NCBI GenBank assembly: GCA_044449445.1 | Contig: JBIOIA010000140.1 | Span: 1-6,178 of the forward strand | DNA length: 6,178 nucleotides | Direction of reading: 5' to 3' | Source: DASXPG01 sp044449445 | GTDB taxonomy: Bacteria; Gemmatimonadota; Gemmatimonadetes; Gemmatimonadales; JACORV01 | Shown here: positions 5,951 to 6,178 of the stretch, piece by piece | Numbering within the stretch: the stretch's first letter is position 1 | Layout of the letters: the number at the start of each line of letters is the position of its first letter | The notes under the pieces: model-generated | Database searches by the model: none | Told to the model about the DNA's origin: nothing | What the model saw: only the letters and a program-made list of their open reading frames with translations | Program-made: the position numbers and the translations under genes

Positions 5951-6178
5951 ATGCAGATGTCGATGATCGATCTGTGGGGACACATGGGCTGGTTCGCGCG
6001 GTCCATCGTGTTCGTCATGCTCATCATGTCGATGCTGTCGCTCGGCAACGCGCTGATGAAGTGGTGGAAGCTGCGCAAGGCGCAGCGCGAGACGGCGAGG
6101 TTCGCGCCGGAGTTCTCGCGCTTCCTCCAGGAAGAGCAGATGGAGGGTGCCATCGCGCTGGCGGGCAAGTACAAGCAC
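5951..6178 (+). CDS. ExbB/TolQ/MotA-family proton-channel protein, first 76 codons (3' end outside the window)
   Basis: N-terminal part of an inner-membrane proton-channel subunit, probably the ExbB partner of the TonB protein upstream. The visible residues show a Met-rich start (MQMSMIDLWGHMGWFARS), one transmembrane helix (about 16-37, with IVFVMLIMSMLSLGNALM), then a basic, charged cytoplasmic stretch with WWKLRKAQRE and the start of a helical segment FAPEFSRFLQEEQMEGAIALA. This matches the first third of ExbB/TolQ proteins, which have three membrane helices; the two diagnostic later helices lie beyond the right edge. Gene order after TonB and the family resemblance support ExbB rather than MotA. 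TolQ cannot be excluded from the visible part. I would expect ExbD/TolR-type genes next. The start is ATG 5951, behind GGAGGG. Confidence 0.85.
   Translation, partial: MQMSMIDLWGHMGWFARSIVFVMLIMSMLSLGNALMKWWKLRKAQRETARFAPEFSRFLQEEQMEGAIALAGKYKH

Noticed and set aside
5947..6178. Minus-strand open frames at the right end
   Set aside because: They lie opposite the ExbB-type gene, which has a membrane helix, a ribosome binding site and fitting gene order. The antisense products show no family motif.

Overview
This is a very GC-rich window (around 70 % by eye) with strong G/C bias at third codon positions, so long antisense open frames are everywhere. I read six protein-coding genes in it. The TonB-family protein beginning MFDNLIES and the ExbB/TolQ-type protein beginning around IDLWGHMGWFA resemble the versions common in Gemmatimonadota and allied high-GC Gram-negative lineages such as Eisenbacteria. 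That lineage call is inference from memory of those families, not a search result. The TonB/ExbB pair does point firmly to a diderm cell envelope.

Layout. (1) Bases 1-1336, minus strand: the N-terminal 445 codons of a GH36-type alpha-galactosidase, cut by the left window edge, with a GTG start and a twin-arginine-like N-terminus. (2) Bases 1337-1379: a gap of only 43 bp between divergent genes. (3) Bases 1380-5110, plus strand: a tightly packed three-gene signalling operon. It encodes a soluble GAF-PAS histidine kinase, an OmpR/PhoB-type response regulator whose GTG overlaps the kinase stop codon, and a membrane-bound HAMP histidine kinase whose ATG directly follows the regulator stop codon. 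(4) Bases 5111-5182: a 72-bp gap with a G.U-containing hairpin, a short direct repeat around an AT-rich promoter-like element, and a good ribosome binding site. (5) Bases 5183-5890: a TonB-family energy transducer. (6) Bases 5891-5950: a gap with a perfect 8-bp GC hairpin. (7) Bases 5951-6178: the first 76 codons of an ExbB/TolQ/MotA-family proton-channel protein, cut by the right edge.

How the parts may work together. TonB and ExbB would form, with an ExbD expected just beyond the window, an inner-membrane complex that uses the proton gradient to power outer-membrane transport. The kinase-regulator-kinase operon is the most unusual part: one response regulator sits between two kinases of different classes, one apparently cytosolic and one sensing across the membrane. 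The regulator could control the TonB operon just downstream or the divergent glycosidase gene, but nothing in the sequence proves either target. I see no RNA genes, CRISPR arrays, insertion sequences or phage-like genes. Apart from the operon architecture and a few intergenic structures, the window looks like ordinary chromosomal DNA.
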